Assembly: GCA_019119165.1 (NCBI GenBank)
Contig: DWXO01000018.1
Span: forward strand, 1 to 33,397
Source of the DNA: Candidatus Flavonifractor intestinigallinarum
Lineage (GTDB): Bacteria > Bacillota > Clostridia > Oscillospirales > Oscillospiraceae
Length of the DNA: 33,397 nucleotides
Direction of reading: 5' to 3'
Part shown: one piece after another, positions 1-7,401 of the stretch
How the letters are laid out: each line of letters starts with the position of its first letter
Numbering within the stretch: the stretch's first letter is position 1
Position numbers and translations under genes: made by a program
Notes under the pieces: model-generated
Databases searched by the model: none
What the model was told of the DNA's origin: nothing
The model's input: only the letters and a program-made list of their open reading frames with translations

Positions 1-1032
1 GCGCTTCTTGGCGCCGATGAGGTAGTCCAGCAGCAGCACGCCGGTCTGGTTGCCGGAGATGGTGATGTACTCGCCCTGGTCGTTGCGGACCATGATGCCC
101 ACCCGGTCGGCGTCGGGGTCGGAGCCCAGGATGAAATCGGCCCCTTCCTTCTTGGCCAGATCCACAGCCAGGTAGAAGCCCTCGGGATTCTCCGGGTTGG
201 GGGAGACCACGGTGGGGAAGTTGCCGTCAATGACCATTTGCTCGGGGACGCAGATGACGTGCTTCATGCCCAGGCGGCGCAGCGCCTCGGGGATCAGCTT
301 GTAGCCGGTGCCGTGGAAGGGGGTGTACACCATCTTGAAGGTGTCGGCCACCTTCTCCACCGCGGCCTTGTCGTTGACCTGGCCCATCACGTTGGCCAGG
401 AACTTCTCGTCGGTTTCCTCCCCCATGAGAGTGATGAGGCCGGCCTTCACCGCCTCATCATAGTCCATGCGCTGGATGGAGTCGAACAGGTCCAGCTCCT
501 CCATCTTGGCGGCGATGGCGGAGGCGTGATGGGGGGGCAGCTGAGCGCCGTCCTGCCAGTAAACCTTGTAGCCGTTGTACTCCTTGGGGTTGTGGCTGGC
601 GGTCACGTTGACACCGGCGATGCAGTGGTATTCCCGCACGGCAAAGGACACCTCGGGAGTGGGACGCATGGCGTCAAAGAGCCGGACCTTGATGCCGTTG
701 CCCGCCATGACGCAGGCGGTCTCCCGGGCAAACAGCTCGGAATTGTTGCGGCAGTCGTAGCACACGGCCACACCCCGCTCCACCGCCTCGGGGCCCTCGG
801 CCTTGATGACCTCGGCAAAGGCCTGGGTGGCGTGGCGGATCACATGAATATTCATCTGGTGCAGGCCCACGCACATGGTGCCCCGCAGACCGGCGGTACC
901 AAACTCCAGAGGAGCAAAAAAGCGGCTCTCGATCTCCTTCTCGTCGCCGGAGATGGAACGCAGTTCCTCCTTTTCAGCCTCGCTGAGGGCGGGACTGTTA
1001 AGCCACTTTTCATATACATCACGATAAGCCAT
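1..1032 (-). CDS. pgcA: phosphoglucomutase / phosphomannomutase (alpha-D-phosphohexomutase), 3' end outside window
   Basis: This enzyme interconverts hexose-1-phosphate and hexose-6-phosphate in the cytoplasm, feeding nucleotide-sugar and glycolipid synthesis. The visible 344 residues start at an ATG behind a GGAGG site and run off the left edge. The phosphoserine loop TASHNP is present with Ser146, and the metal-binding loop DPDADR lies at about residues 305-310. The early EFGTAGLRG motif is typical of the 570-580-residue PgcA-like clostridial subgroup, so roughly 230 residues should lie beyond the window. It is transcribed away from rlmH with its own likely promoter. Family assignment is firm; whether glucose or mannose phosphate is preferred cannot be told from sequence. 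Confidence 0.93.
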   Translation of the reverse strand, partial: MAYRDVYEKWLNSPALSEAEKEELRSISGDEKEIESRFFAPLEFGTAGLRGTMCVGLHQMNIHVIRHATQAFAEVIKAEGPEAVERGVAVCYDCRNNSELFARETACVMAGNGIKVRLFDAMRPTPEVSFAVREYHCIAGVNVTASHNPKEYNGYKVYWQDGAQLPPHHASAIAAKMEELDLFDSIQRMDYDEAVKAGLITLMGEETDEKFLANVMGQVNDKAAVEKVADTFKMVYTPFHGTGYKLIPEALRRLGMKHVICVPEQMVIDGNFPTVVSPNPENPEGFYLAVDLAKKEGADFILGSDPDADRVGIMVRNDQGEYITISGNQTGVLLLDYLIGAKKR

Positions 1033-1085
1033 GGGAATTACCTCCAATACCTCAATTTCAGCAAAAGCACATCTCTGCGCTTGTG

Positions 1086-1114
1086 ATTATAGCACAAACC
1101 GACCGGTATATCTA
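1086..1114 (-). promoter_or_regulatory. putative sigma-A promoter for the phosphohexomutase gene
   Basis: On the minus strand a perfect TATAAT (1091-1086) lies 17 bases from a weak TAGATA -35 (1114-1109). The start codon follows about 50 bases downstream. The -10 is convincing; the -35 matches consensus at only four of six positions. Confidence 0.4.
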
Positions 1115-1164
1115 CCCTGTTTTTTGGGAGTTTACGCCGTAAGCTTGAAAAAATTTCCTGACCT

Positions 1165-1653
1165 TTACTTGTGGTAGCCGGAGCCCTCCGCGATCTTGAA
1201 GCAGCGGTAAATCTGCTCCAGCAGCATGACCCGGGCCAGGTGGTGGGGGAAGGTCATGGGGGACATGGACAGCCGCAGGTCGGCCTTCTCCTTCAGGGAG
1301 GGGTGCATCCCGTAGGAGGAGCCGATGAGGAAGGTGAGGGTGTTTTTGCCCTGAGCCGCCCACCCCTCCAGCCGGGCGGCCAGCTTCTCGCTGGAGAGGA
1401 GCTGGCCCTCCACGCACAGGGCAACCAGCGCCCCGCCTTTGGGCAGCTTGGCGGTCACTGTCGCTGCCTCCTTCTCCAAGGCGGCGTCGATCTGGGCCCG
1501 GGAGGGGGTCTGGGGCAGCCGCTCCTCGGGCAGCTCGGTGAGCTGGAGCTTGCAGTAGCCCCCCAGCCGCTTGACGTATTCCGCCGCTCCGTCTATGTAG
1601 AATTTCTCCTTCAGCTTGCCCACGCAGATGATATGGATGGAAACGCCTTTCAT
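1165..1653 (-). CDS. rlmH: 23S rRNA (pseudouridine-1915-N3)-methyltransferase RlmH
   Basis: RlmH is a SPOUT-class methyltransferase that uses S-adenosylmethionine to methylate pseudouridine 1915 in helix 69 of 23S rRNA on assembled ribosomes. The 162-residue length matches the family (about 155-160). It begins with the beta strand IHIICVGKLKE, carries the SAM-binding knot segment FLIGSSYG near residue 110, and ends in the characteristic GSGYHK tail. The ATG overlaps the stop of the upstream walJ gene by four bases (ATGA), so the two are translationally coupled. A walJ-rlmH neighbourhood is common in Firmicutes. Nothing is truncated. Confidence 0.95.
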   Translation of the reverse strand: MKGVSIHIICVGKLKEKFYIDGAAEYVKRLGGYCKLQLTELPEERLPQTPSRAQIDAALEKEAATVTAKLPKGGALVALCVEGQLLSSEKLAARLEGWAAQGKNTLTFLIGSSYGMHPSLKEKADLRLSMSPMTFPHHLARVMLLEQIYRCFKIAEGSGYHK

Positions 1654-2438
1654 ACGGTGTACCTCCGTCCCGGCTCGCTGCGGGGGGCCACCTCCAGCAG
1701 CACGTCCCGGCCGGGCACCGCTCCCATGCGGGTGAGGGAAGCTCCCACCACCTGCCGGGCCCGCTCCGGGGTATTGTTCTCATGGGACAGGTGGGCCAGC
1801 ACCACGGTGGAGGCTCCCGCCGCCACGGCGGAACACACCAGGGCCGCCCCCGCCTCGTTGGACAGGTGGCCCCGCTCACCCAGGATGCGGTCCTTGAGGA
1901 AATAGGGGTAGGGGCCGGAGCGGAGCCATTCCACATCATGGTTGGCCTCGGCCACCAGCAGATTGGTCCCACGGATGCCCGCCTCCACCGCCGCCGTCAC
2001 ATGGCCCAGGTCGGTGACCACCGCCGCCTTCCGACCGCCGGCGGAGAGGGCGTAGCCGGTACTCTCGGCGGCGTCGTGGGGGGTGGGAAAGCTCTCCACG
2101 TCGATGGAGCCGATGGAGAAGTGATCCCCCGGCGTAAAGGGATGGAGCACCTCCTCCAGAAAGGCGATGCGGTAGCACAGCTGCCGCCCGGTGCCCCGGC
2201 TGGCGTATACCGGCACCCTGCGCTGCTTGGTCAGGGTGGTGAGGCCGGAGATGTGGTCGGTGTGCTCATGGGTGATCAGTACGGCGGACAGGTCGGCGGG
2301 GTCGACGCCCAGCCCCTTGAGGGCGGTAGTGATCCGGCGGCAGGAGATACCGGCGTCCACCAGAATATGGGTGGTCCCGTCGCTGACCAGCAGGCTGTTG
2401 CCGCTGGAGCCGCTGGCCAGGGTACACAGTTGAAGCAC
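1650..2438 (-). CDS. walJ: metallo-beta-lactamase-fold hydrolase, WalJ/YycJ family
   Basis: A 262-residue single-domain metallo-beta-lactamase fold protein. The metal-binding signature HEHTDH (about residues 57-62) follows a SSGNSLLV N-terminus, which is the hallmark of the YycJ/WalJ/VicX group. In other Firmicutes this gene ends the walRK operon and is linked to cell-wall homeostasis or DNA-end processing; its substrate is not established. Here no walRK genes are adjacent; the window's own two-component system is about 20 kb away. Translation starts at a GTG with AAAGGAG seven bases upstream. It overlaps rlmH by four bases and lies downstream of the murA terminator, so read-through or an unrecognised promoter drives it. 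Confidence 0.88.
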   Translation of the reverse strand: MLQLCTLASGSSGNSLLVSDGTTHILVDAGISCRRITTALKGLGVDPADLSAVLITHEHTDHISGLTTLTKQRRVPVYASRGTGRQLCYRIAFLEEVLHPFTPGDHFSIGSIDVESFPTPHDAAESTGYALSAGGRKAAVVTDLGHVTAAVEAGIRGTNLLVAEANHDVEWLRSGPYPYFLKDRILGERGHLSNEAGAALVCSAVAAGASTVVLAHLSHENNTPERARQVVGASLTRMGAVPGRDVLLEVAPRSEPGRRYTV

Positions 2439-2455
2439 AGAATCGCTCCTTTCCA

Positions 2456-2487
2456 GAAAAAACAGGCGGGGGAGTTCCCCCGCCTGT
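2456..2487 (-). terminator. intrinsic terminator after murA
   Basis: A GC-rich inverted repeat (arms 2462-2473 and 2476-2487) is followed on the minus strand by a run of six T. It sits between the murA stop and the walJ start, so it likely attenuates rather than isolates walJ-rlmH transcription. Confidence 0.8.
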
Positions 2488-2503
2488 GGATCAGTTATGA
2501 CAA

Positions 2504-3796
2504 TTATCCCACCTGGGCCTGTTTGTCCTCGTCGGGGGTGACCACCACGCGGATGTCGGCGCCCACGCCGGACAGCTTGCGGACGATGTCCTCATAGCCC
2601 CGCTCGATGTGGTGGATGTGGCCGATCTCGGTGGTGCCCTGGGCGGCCAGTCCGGCAATCACCATGGCGGCTCCCGCCCGCAGGTCGCAGGCCTGGATGC
2701 GGGCGCCGGTGAACTTCTCCACGCCCTCGATAACGGCGATCTTGCCGTCCACCTGGATCTGAGCCCCCATACGGCGGAACTCATCCACATAGCGGTAGCG
2801 GTTGTCCCACACGCCCTCGGTGATGACGCTGGTGCCCTCCGCCAGACAGAGAACGGCGGCAATCTGGGGCTGCATATCGGTGGGGAAGCCGGGGTAGGGC
2901 AGGGTTTTGACGTTGGTGCGGGTCAGCTTGCCGGTGCGGCGCACCAGCACGGCGTCGTCCCGCTCCTCCACGTCCACGCCCATCTCCAGCAGCTTGGCGG
3001 TGATACACTCCAGATGCTTGGGGATCACGTTCTTGATGAGGACCTCGCCGCCAGTGGCGGCCACGGCGGTCATATAGGTGCCCGCCTCGATCTGATCGGG
3101 GATGATGGAGTAGGTGCCGCCGGTGAGCCGCTCCACGCCCCGGATCTTGATGACGTCGGTACCGGCGCCCATGATCTCGGCCCCCATGGAGTTGAGGAAG
3201 TTGGCCAGGTCCACGATATGGGGTTCTTTGGCGGCGTTTTCAATGATGGTCATACCGTCGGCCAGGGCGGCGGCCAGCATGATGTTCATGGTGGCGCCCA
3301 CGGAGACGATATCCAGATAGATCTGGGTGCCGTTCATCCGGCCATTGGAGGCCTTGGCATGGATATAGCCGCCCCGGACGTCCACGTTGGCCCCCATGGC
3401 CACAAAACCCTTGATGTGCTGGTCGATGGGCCGGCCGCCGAAATCACAGCCGCCGGGCGGGGGTACCTCCGCGGAGCCAAAGCGGCCCAGCAGAGCGCCG
3501 ATCAGGTAGTAGGAGGCCCGGATTTTGCGGGCCAGTTCCTCAGGTACCCGGGCGTTGCGGATGTGGGAGCAGTCCACATCCACGGTGGTGCGGTTGACGG
3601 TGCGCACGTCGGCGCCCAGTTCCTGCAAAATATTGAGCAGCAGCGTCACATCGCTGATCTGAGGCAGATTTTCAATACGGCATACCCCGTCCACCAGCAG
3701 GGCGGCGGGGATGATAGCAACAGCGGCGTTTTTTGCGCCGCTGATGTCGATCTCTCCATAAAGCGGCTTTCCGCCGTGAATCACATACTTCGTCAA
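2504..3796 (-). CDS. murA: UDP-N-acetylglucosamine 1-carboxyvinyltransferase MurA
   Basis: MurA transfers enolpyruvate from phosphoenolpyruvate to UDP-GlcNAc, the first committed step of peptidoglycan synthesis. The 430-residue product begins at a TTG. With that start, the conserved SGAKN motif places Lys22 and Asn23 at exactly the positions numbered in E. coli MurA, which is why I prefer it over an ATG 84 bases upstream. The TTG is preceded by GAGGG at suitable spacing. The active-site loop PGGCDFGGRP contains the cysteine (Cys117, equivalent to E. coli Cys115), so a fosfomycin-sensitive type is expected from established knowledge. The C-terminus has a short acidic extension. Only one murA copy is visible here; Firmicutes often have two. 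Confidence 0.95.
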   Translation of the reverse strand: MTKYVIHGGKPLYGEIDISGAKNAAVAIIPAALLVDGVCRIENLPQISDVTLLLNILQELGADVRTVNRTTVDVDCSHIRNARVPEELARKIRASYYLIGALLGRFGSAEVPPPGGCDFGGRPIDQHIKGFVAMGANVDVRGGYIHAKASNGRMNGTQIYLDIVSVGATMNIMLAAALADGMTIIENAAKEPHIVDLANFLNSMGAEIMGAGTDVIKIRGVERLTGGTYSIIPDQIEAGTYMTAVAATGGEVLIKNVIPKHLECITAKLLEMGVDVEERDDAVLVRRTGKLTRTNVKTLPYPGFPTDMQPQIAAVLCLAEGTSVITEGVWDNRYRYVDEFRRMGAQIQVDGKIAVIEGVEKFTGARIQACDLRAGAAMVIAGLAAQGTTEIGHIHHIERGYEDIVRKLSGVGADIRVVVTPDEDKQAQVG

Positions 3797-3816
3797 AATG
3801 CAACCCTCTATTCCTT

Positions 3817-3844
3817 CCGCCGGGGAACACACCCTCGCCGGCGG
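3817..3844 (-). promoter_or_regulatory. hairpin in the murA 5' leader next to the ribosome binding site
   Basis: Seven-base arms (3817-3823 and 3838-3844, CCGCCGG/CCGGCGG) can pair in the roughly 120-base murA leader just upstream of the AGGAATAGAGGG region. It might influence initiation at the TTG codon. No known riboswitch is recognised. Confidence 0.3.
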
Positions 3845-3922
3845 TATCCAAGGCCGGATGAAACCGGCGCCATTCAGCATCTACAGGCGCCCGCCTGCGG
3901 CAGAGCGCTCCAATACGTATAC

Positions 3923-3950
3923 ATTATAACATAACCTGCCGCAAAATCAA
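3923..3950 (-). promoter_or_regulatory. sigma-A promoter for murA
   Basis: The minus strand carries TTGATT (3950-3945), a 16-base spacer and TATAAT (3928-3923), with an extended -10 TG one base upstream. The predicted start near 3916 gives a leader of about 120 bases. Confidence 0.7.
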
Positions 3951-4133
3951 AGACATTTCTTCCGGGGCCACGGGGCAGGAATGTTTCGATCCTAATTTAC
4001 CCTGTTAAGCGGAAAATATACCGCTGAGTCAAACAAAAGAGACACATAATCTGGAAAAATGACCGCCGCGGTACTGCTTACCGGGTCCGGAATATTATAC
4101 CCTAGGGATGTGCATCTGTCTTTCTGAAAAATG

Positions 4134-4180
4134 CACAAAAAAAGCCATGGGAACCTGTGAATTTCGCAGTTCCCCATGGC
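4134..4180 (-). terminator. intrinsic terminator of the NYN-LOTUS gene
   Basis: An imperfect GCCATGGG-based inverted repeat (4144-4180) is followed on the minus strand by seven T residues. It lies 20 bases past the stop codon. Confidence 0.85.
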
Positions 4181-4199
4181 AGGATATGGATGCCTCTGT

Positions 4200-4988
4200 T
4201 TACTTGCTCTGCTTGTCCCGCACCAGGATGTGGGTGACGTTGGGCTGGCTGGTGGGACGCACGTCCACCTCAAACCGGGAGAGGGATTTGACCAGCTTGG
4301 ACAGCTTGGAAAAGCCGAAGTTCCGGGGGTCGAAGTCGGGCTGCTTTTTCACCAGCAGATTGCCCAGCTCGCCCAGGGCGGCGTAGCCGTCCTCGTCGGC
4401 AATGGTGTCCACCGATTCGGCGATGAGCTTGACCACCGCCCGGGGTACCCTGTGCTCCGGCTCCTGGGGCTGGACGGGGGCCTCCTTCTTTTTCTGAGGC
4501 TTCTGGGCCTTGGGCTTCTCCTCCTCCGCCCGGGCCTCCTCGGCAGCGGCCCGGATGACCTCGATATAGACAAACTTGTCACAGGCCACGATGAAGGGGT
4601 TGGGGGTCTTGCGCTCCCCCATGCCGTACACCTTTTTGCCCGCCTCCCGCAGCCGGACGGCCAGACGGGTGAAGTCGCTGTCGCTGCTCACCAGCACAAA
4701 GCCGTCCACCTGCCCGGTGTAGAGGATGTCCATGGCGTCGATGATCATGGCCGAGTCGGTGGCGTTTTTGCCGGTGGTGTAGCTGTACTGCTGGACGGGG
4801 GTGATGGCGTTTTCCAGCAGGGGGCCCTTCCAGGAGGCCAGGTTGGGGGTGGTCCAGTCCCCGTAGATCCGCTTGATGGTTGGGGTGCCGTATACCGCCA
4901 CCTCCGCCATGATGTCCCCAAGGGCCGAGCGGGGGGCGTTGTCCGCGTCAATGAGCACCGCCAGACGCAGATCGGTCTGTTCTGACAT
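4200..4988 (-). CDS. NYN (PIN-like) domain protein with C-terminal LOTUS/OST-HTH domain
   Basis: The 262-residue protein has an N-terminal NYN/LabA-type PIN fold (about residues 8-145), a charged Lys/Glu/Pro/Gln linker (about 148-180) and a C-terminal LOTUS/OST-HTH domain (about 183-257). Acidic residues expected at a metal-dependent nuclease site are visible: Asp14 and Asp16 in VLIDADNA, Asp78 in ATDSA, and Asp103 and Asp105 in SSDSDF. LOTUS domains bind RNA, including G-rich and quadruplex RNA in studied cases, so an RNA-targeting nuclease is the natural inference; its substrate is unknown. It is a single-gene unit with its own promoter and terminator. The start has an AAGGAGGA site. Confidence 0.85.
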   Translation of the reverse strand: MSEQTDLRLAVLIDADNAPRSALGDIMAEVAVYGTPTIKRIYGDWTTPNLASWKGPLLENAITPVQQYSYTTGKNATDSAMIIDAMDILYTGQVDGFVLVSSDSDFTRLAVRLREAGKKVYGMGERKTPNPFIVACDKFVYIEVIRAAAEEARAEEEKPKAQKPQKKKEAPVQPQEPEHRVPRAVVKLIAESVDTIADEDGYAALGELGNLLVKKQPDFDPRNFGFSKLSKLVKSLSRFEVDVRPTSQPNVTHILVRDKQSK

Positions 4989-5062
4989 AGTTGTCCTCCT
5001 TGCTATGAGTCTTACACGGCTCCATATGGCGCTGGGAACCGGATGGATAAAAGAATAAGATT

Positions 5063-5090
5063 ATCATACACCATATTCTTCCGTTGTGAA
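5063..5090 (-). promoter_or_regulatory. putative promoter for the NYN-LOTUS gene
   Basis: On the minus strand TTCACA (5090-5085), a 16-base spacer and TATGAT (5068-5063) precede the gene by about 75 bases. Both hexamers are one or two bases from consensus. Confidence 0.45.
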
Positions 5091-5100
5091 AGGTGCAGAA

Positions 5101-5129
5101 TTAAGAATATGAGATAGAAATATTATACA
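5101..5129 (+). promoter_or_regulatory. possible upstream promoter ahead of the small frame and cstA
   Basis: TTAAGA (5101-5106), a 17-base spacer and TATACA (5124-5129) form a plausible but weak promoter. In an AT-rich stretch such matches occur by chance, hence the low score. Confidence 0.25.
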
Positions 5130-5153
5130 GATTAGATTATATGAGGAAAGAAA

Positions 5154-5240
5154 ATGATTGAAACTGAATGGAAAAGAAAAGTTTTGAGCAAATTTTTTCG
5201 TAATCCTATTGGCTTTTTCAGAGACAGAACTATAATGTAG
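5154..5240 (+). CDS. candidate small basic peptide upstream of cstA
   Basis: A 28-codon frame starts at an ATG with AGGA six bases upstream and ends in TAG. The predicted peptide is basic and aromatic (MIETEWKRKVLSK start, then FFRNPIGFF), with no recognised domain. Its stop codon touches the -10 of the presumed cstA promoter. If the upstream promoter is used, it would be a leader peptide of the cstA transcript. It could equally be a chance frame. Confidence 0.22.
   Translation: MIETEWKRKVLSKFFRNPIGFFRDRTIM
5209..5236 (+). promoter_or_regulatory. sigma-A promoter for cstA
   Basis: TTGGCT (5209-5214), a 16-base spacer and a perfect TATAAT (5231-5236). The predicted transcript starts near 5243 and has a leader of roughly 108 bases. 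Confidence 0.6.
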
Positions 5241-5241
5241 T

Positions 5242-5285
5242 CGCTTCAGGCGGAAGCGGTGTTTTGTGTGACATCGCTCCGCCTG
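5242..5285 (+). promoter_or_regulatory. structured cstA 5' leader with two mutually exclusive hairpins
   Basis: CGCTTC (5242-5247) can pair with GAAGCG (5253-5258). Alternatively CAGGCGG-A-AGCG (5247-5258) can pair with CGCT-CCGCCTG (5275-5285). The two share bases, so only one can form at a time, a layout typical of leader-mediated control. No known riboswitch consensus was recognised. Confidence 0.4.
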
Positions 5286-5350
5286 CAATACTTTCCCCTT
5301 GCGGCAGGGGGCGTGCGGCTCTGCCCGGAGGCAATTTGAGGAGGGTTCTT

Positions 5351-6823
5351 ATGGTTACGTTCTTTATTTGCCTGATTTTGCTGATTGTGGGCTTCTTTAC
5401 CTACAGCAAACTGGTGGAGAAGATCTTCCGAATCGACGACCGCCCCACCCCCGCTGTGGCCCATCCCGACGGGGTGGACTACGTTCCGATGAAAACCTGG
5501 CGTATTTTCCTGGTCCAGCTGCTGAATATTGCCGGCCTGGGTCCCATCTACGGCGCTCTGTCCGGCGCCTGCTGGGGTCCCTCGGTCTATCTGTGGATCG
5601 TCTTTGGCACCATCCTGGGCGGCGGTGTGCATGACTTCCTGTCCGGTATGATGAGCGAGCGCAACGACGGCAAGTCCATCTCGGAAGTGGTTGGCCTGTA
5701 CATGGGCAAGGTGATCGCCTTCATCATGCGTGTGTTCTCCGTGGTGCTGCTGGTCATGGTGGGCGTCAACTTCTCCGTTGGTCCTGCCGGCCTGCTGGCT
5801 GAGCTGACCCCCGATTGGATGGGCACCATGTTCTGGCTGGTGGTCATCATGATCTACTATCTGATTGCCACCTTTCTGCCCATCGATAAGATCATCGGCA
5901 AGCTGTATCCTGTGTTTGGCATCTGCCTGATCATCATGGCGCTGGGCATCGGCGGCGGTATCCTGACCCAGATGGGCGGGGATATGCCGGAGCTGTCTAT
6001 TGCCAGCCTGACCACCGCGCATCCCGGCGGACTGCCCAAGTGGGCTATGATGTTTGTGACCGTGGCCTGCGGCGCCATCTCCGGCTTCCACGCCACCCAG
6101 TCCCCCATGATGGCCCGCTGCATCACCACCGAGAAGCAGGGCCGGACCATTTTCTACGGCGCCATGGTGGCCGAGGGTATTATCGCTCTGATCTGGGCCG
6201 CTGCCGGTGTTACCTATTATACCAACCACGGCTCTCTGCTGGACGGCATGACCGGCCTGACCAACGCCATCGCCGCTGGCGGCGCCGGTGACGTGGTTCT
6301 TCAGATTTCCACCGGCCTGCTGGGCACCGTGGGCGGCATCCTGGCCATGATCGGCGTGATCGCCTGCCCCATCACCTCCGGCGACACCGCTTATCGTGCT
6401 GCCCGTCTGACCATCGCCGACTGGTTCCACATCGACCAGTCCAAGGTGGGCCCCCGTGCCGCGCTGTCCGTCCCGCTGCTGGGTGTGGGCGCCGTCATTG
6501 CCCTGGCGCTGCCCTGGGACGTGCTGTGGCGTTACTTCTCCTGGGCCAACCAGACGCTGGCGATGATCGTGCTGTGGACCGGCGCCGTGTTCCTGCACAG
6601 ATACGGGTATCCGCCCAAGGCCTGTTTCATCGCGGCTTTGCCCGCCACCTTTATGTCCGCGGTGTCTGTGACCTACTTCATCCAGGCCCCCGAGTGCCTG
6701 AACCTGTCCACCTCCATTGCGTACCCGGTGGGTATCGTGGTGGCCGCTGTGTTCCTGGGTATCTTCATCTGGCGTACTCTGATTGTGGGCAAGGACGACG
6801 TAAGCACCGTTGCCGCCCATTGA
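5351..6823 (+). CDS. cstA: CstA-family carbon starvation / pyruvate-peptide transporter
   Basis: This 490-residue, highly hydrophobic inner-membrane protein belongs to the CstA family, which imports pyruvate or peptides under nutrient limitation. Family segments are visible in order: KTWRIFLVQLLNIAGLGPIYG (about 50-70), GGGVHDFLSGMMS (about 90), LPIDKIIGKLYP (about 175) and GFHATQSPMMARC (about 245). It is shorter than the E. coli protein (about 700), as is usual for clostridial members. I chose ATG 5351 because GAGGAGGG precedes it; frames extending upstream run into the leader. Substrate cannot be assigned. It is a single-gene unit with its own terminator. Confidence 0.93.
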   Translation: MVTFFICLILLIVGFFTYSKLVEKIFRIDDRPTPAVAHPDGVDYVPMKTWRIFLVQLLNIAGLGPIYGALSGACWGPSVYLWIVFGTILGGGVHDFLSGMMSERNDGKSISEVVGLYMGKVIAFIMRVFSVVLLVMVGVNFSVGPAGLLAELTPDWMGTMFWLVVIMIYYLIATFLPIDKIIGKLYPVFGICLIIMALGIGGGILTQMGGDMPELSIASLTTAHPGGLPKWAMMFVTVACGAISGFHATQSPMMARCITTEKQGRTIFYGAMVAEGIIALIWAAAGVTYYTNHGSLLDGMTGLTNAIAAGGAGDVVLQISTGLLGTVGGILAMIGVIACPITSGDTAYRAARLTIADWFHIDQSKVGPRAALSVPLLGVGAVIALALPWDVLWRYFSWANQTLAMIVLWTGAVFLHRYGYPPKACFIAALPATFMSAVSVTYFIQAPECLNLSTSIAYPVGIVVAAVFLGIFIWRTLIVGKDDVSTVAAH

Positions 6824-6841
6824 GTGCTTCCTTTATAATAG

Positions 6842-6874
6842 AGATCCGGAGGGATTTTCCTCCGGATCTTTTTT
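6842..6874 (+). terminator. intrinsic terminator of cstA
   Basis: Eleven-base arms (6842-6852 and 6859-6869) with a six-base loop and a six-T tail, 19 bases past the cstA stop. Confidence 0.92.
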
Positions 6875-6882
6875 GCGTTCTT

Positions 6883-6911
6883 TGCAGCAAAACAACGTCT
6901 GAAAACGTATA
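6883..6911 (+). promoter_or_regulatory. possible ECF-type autoregulated promoter
   Basis: TGCAGC (6883-6888), a 17-base spacer and CGTATA (6906-6911) resemble the TGAAAC / CGTA pattern of Firmicute ECF promoters. ECF operons commonly autoregulate, so its position just ahead of a sigma gene supports it. The match is inferred by eye. Confidence 0.35.
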
Positions 6912-6933
6912 TAGGGTGAAAGGGGGAGAGAGA

Positions 6934-7401
6934 ATGGACCCCAACCGGTTGGAAACGCTGATTCATACCCATGAGAATACCTTGTACCGGGCGGCCCTGG
7001 CCATTCTGGGGGACGCCCATGAGGCGGAGGACGCGGTGCAGGACGCCTTCCTGCGCTGCCTGGAGAAGGGGCCGGAGTTTGAAAGCCCCGCCCATGAGAA
7101 GGCCTGGCTGCTGCGGGTGACCGTCAACGGCTGCAAGAGCCGCCTGCGGTCGCCCTGGAGGCGGCGCACCGCGCCCCTGCTGGACACCTATCCCGCCGCC
7201 GGCCCGGAGGAGCAGAGCCTGATGGAGGCCATTGGGGCCCTGCCTGCCAGGGACCGTGCGGTGCTTCACTTCTACTATTACGAGGGGTACCAGACCGCCG
7301 AGATTGCCGCAATGACCGGCTGGCGGGAGGGTACCGTCCGCTCCCGGCTTACCCGGGCCAGGGCAAAGCTGGGGGCGCTGCTGAAAGGAGAACAGGAATG
7401 A
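6934..7401 (+). CDS. ECF-type RNA polymerase sigma factor (sigma-70 family)
   Basis: A 155-residue ECF sigma factor. Region 2 spans about residues 10-74 (YRAALAILGDAHEAEDAVQD, the -10 recognition region). After a short linker, region 4 runs about 95-150 and includes the HTH TAEIAAMTGWREGTVRSRL. There is no region 1.1 or 3, as expected for the class. It would redirect RNA polymerase to envelope or stress genes once released from its partner. The ATG follows AGGGGGAGAG. Its stop overlaps the start of the next gene by four bases, the usual arrangement for a sigma / anti-sigma pair. Confidence 0.92.
   Translation: MDPNRLETLIHTHENTLYRAALAILGDAHEAEDAVQDAFLRCLEKGPEFESPAHEKAWLLRVTVNGCKSRLRSPWRRRTAPLLDTYPAAGPEEQSLMEAIGALPARDRAVLHFYYYEGYQTAEIAAMTGWREGTVRSRLTRARAKLGALLKGEQE

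Larger units (their letters stand above)
3797..4199. other. 403-base intergenic region between the NYN gene and murA
   Basis: It holds, in minus-strand order, the terminator of the NYN gene (4134-4180), about 180 bases with no recognisable gene, the murA promoter (3923-3950) and the murA leader with one hairpin. Open frames across it lack ribosome binding sites. Confidence 0.7.
4989..5350. other. 362-base AT-rich divergent intergenic region
   Basis: The region between the NYN gene and cstA is markedly more AT-rich than its surroundings. It contains the NYN promoter (minus), two possible plus-strand promoters, one 28-codon candidate small gene and the structured cstA leader. A 74-codon minus-strand frame crossing it has no ribosome binding site and overlaps these signals. 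Confidence 0.6.

Noticed and set aside
5064-5288. A 74-codon minus-strand frame in the AT-rich cstA upstream region
   Set aside because: No ribosome site, and it overlaps the NYN promoter and the cstA promoter and leader.
5246-6820. A 524-codon minus-strand frame antisense to cstA
   Set aside because: Its translation is dominated by Gly, His and Gln, as expected of a mirror frame of a hydrophobic membrane gene; no ribosome site.
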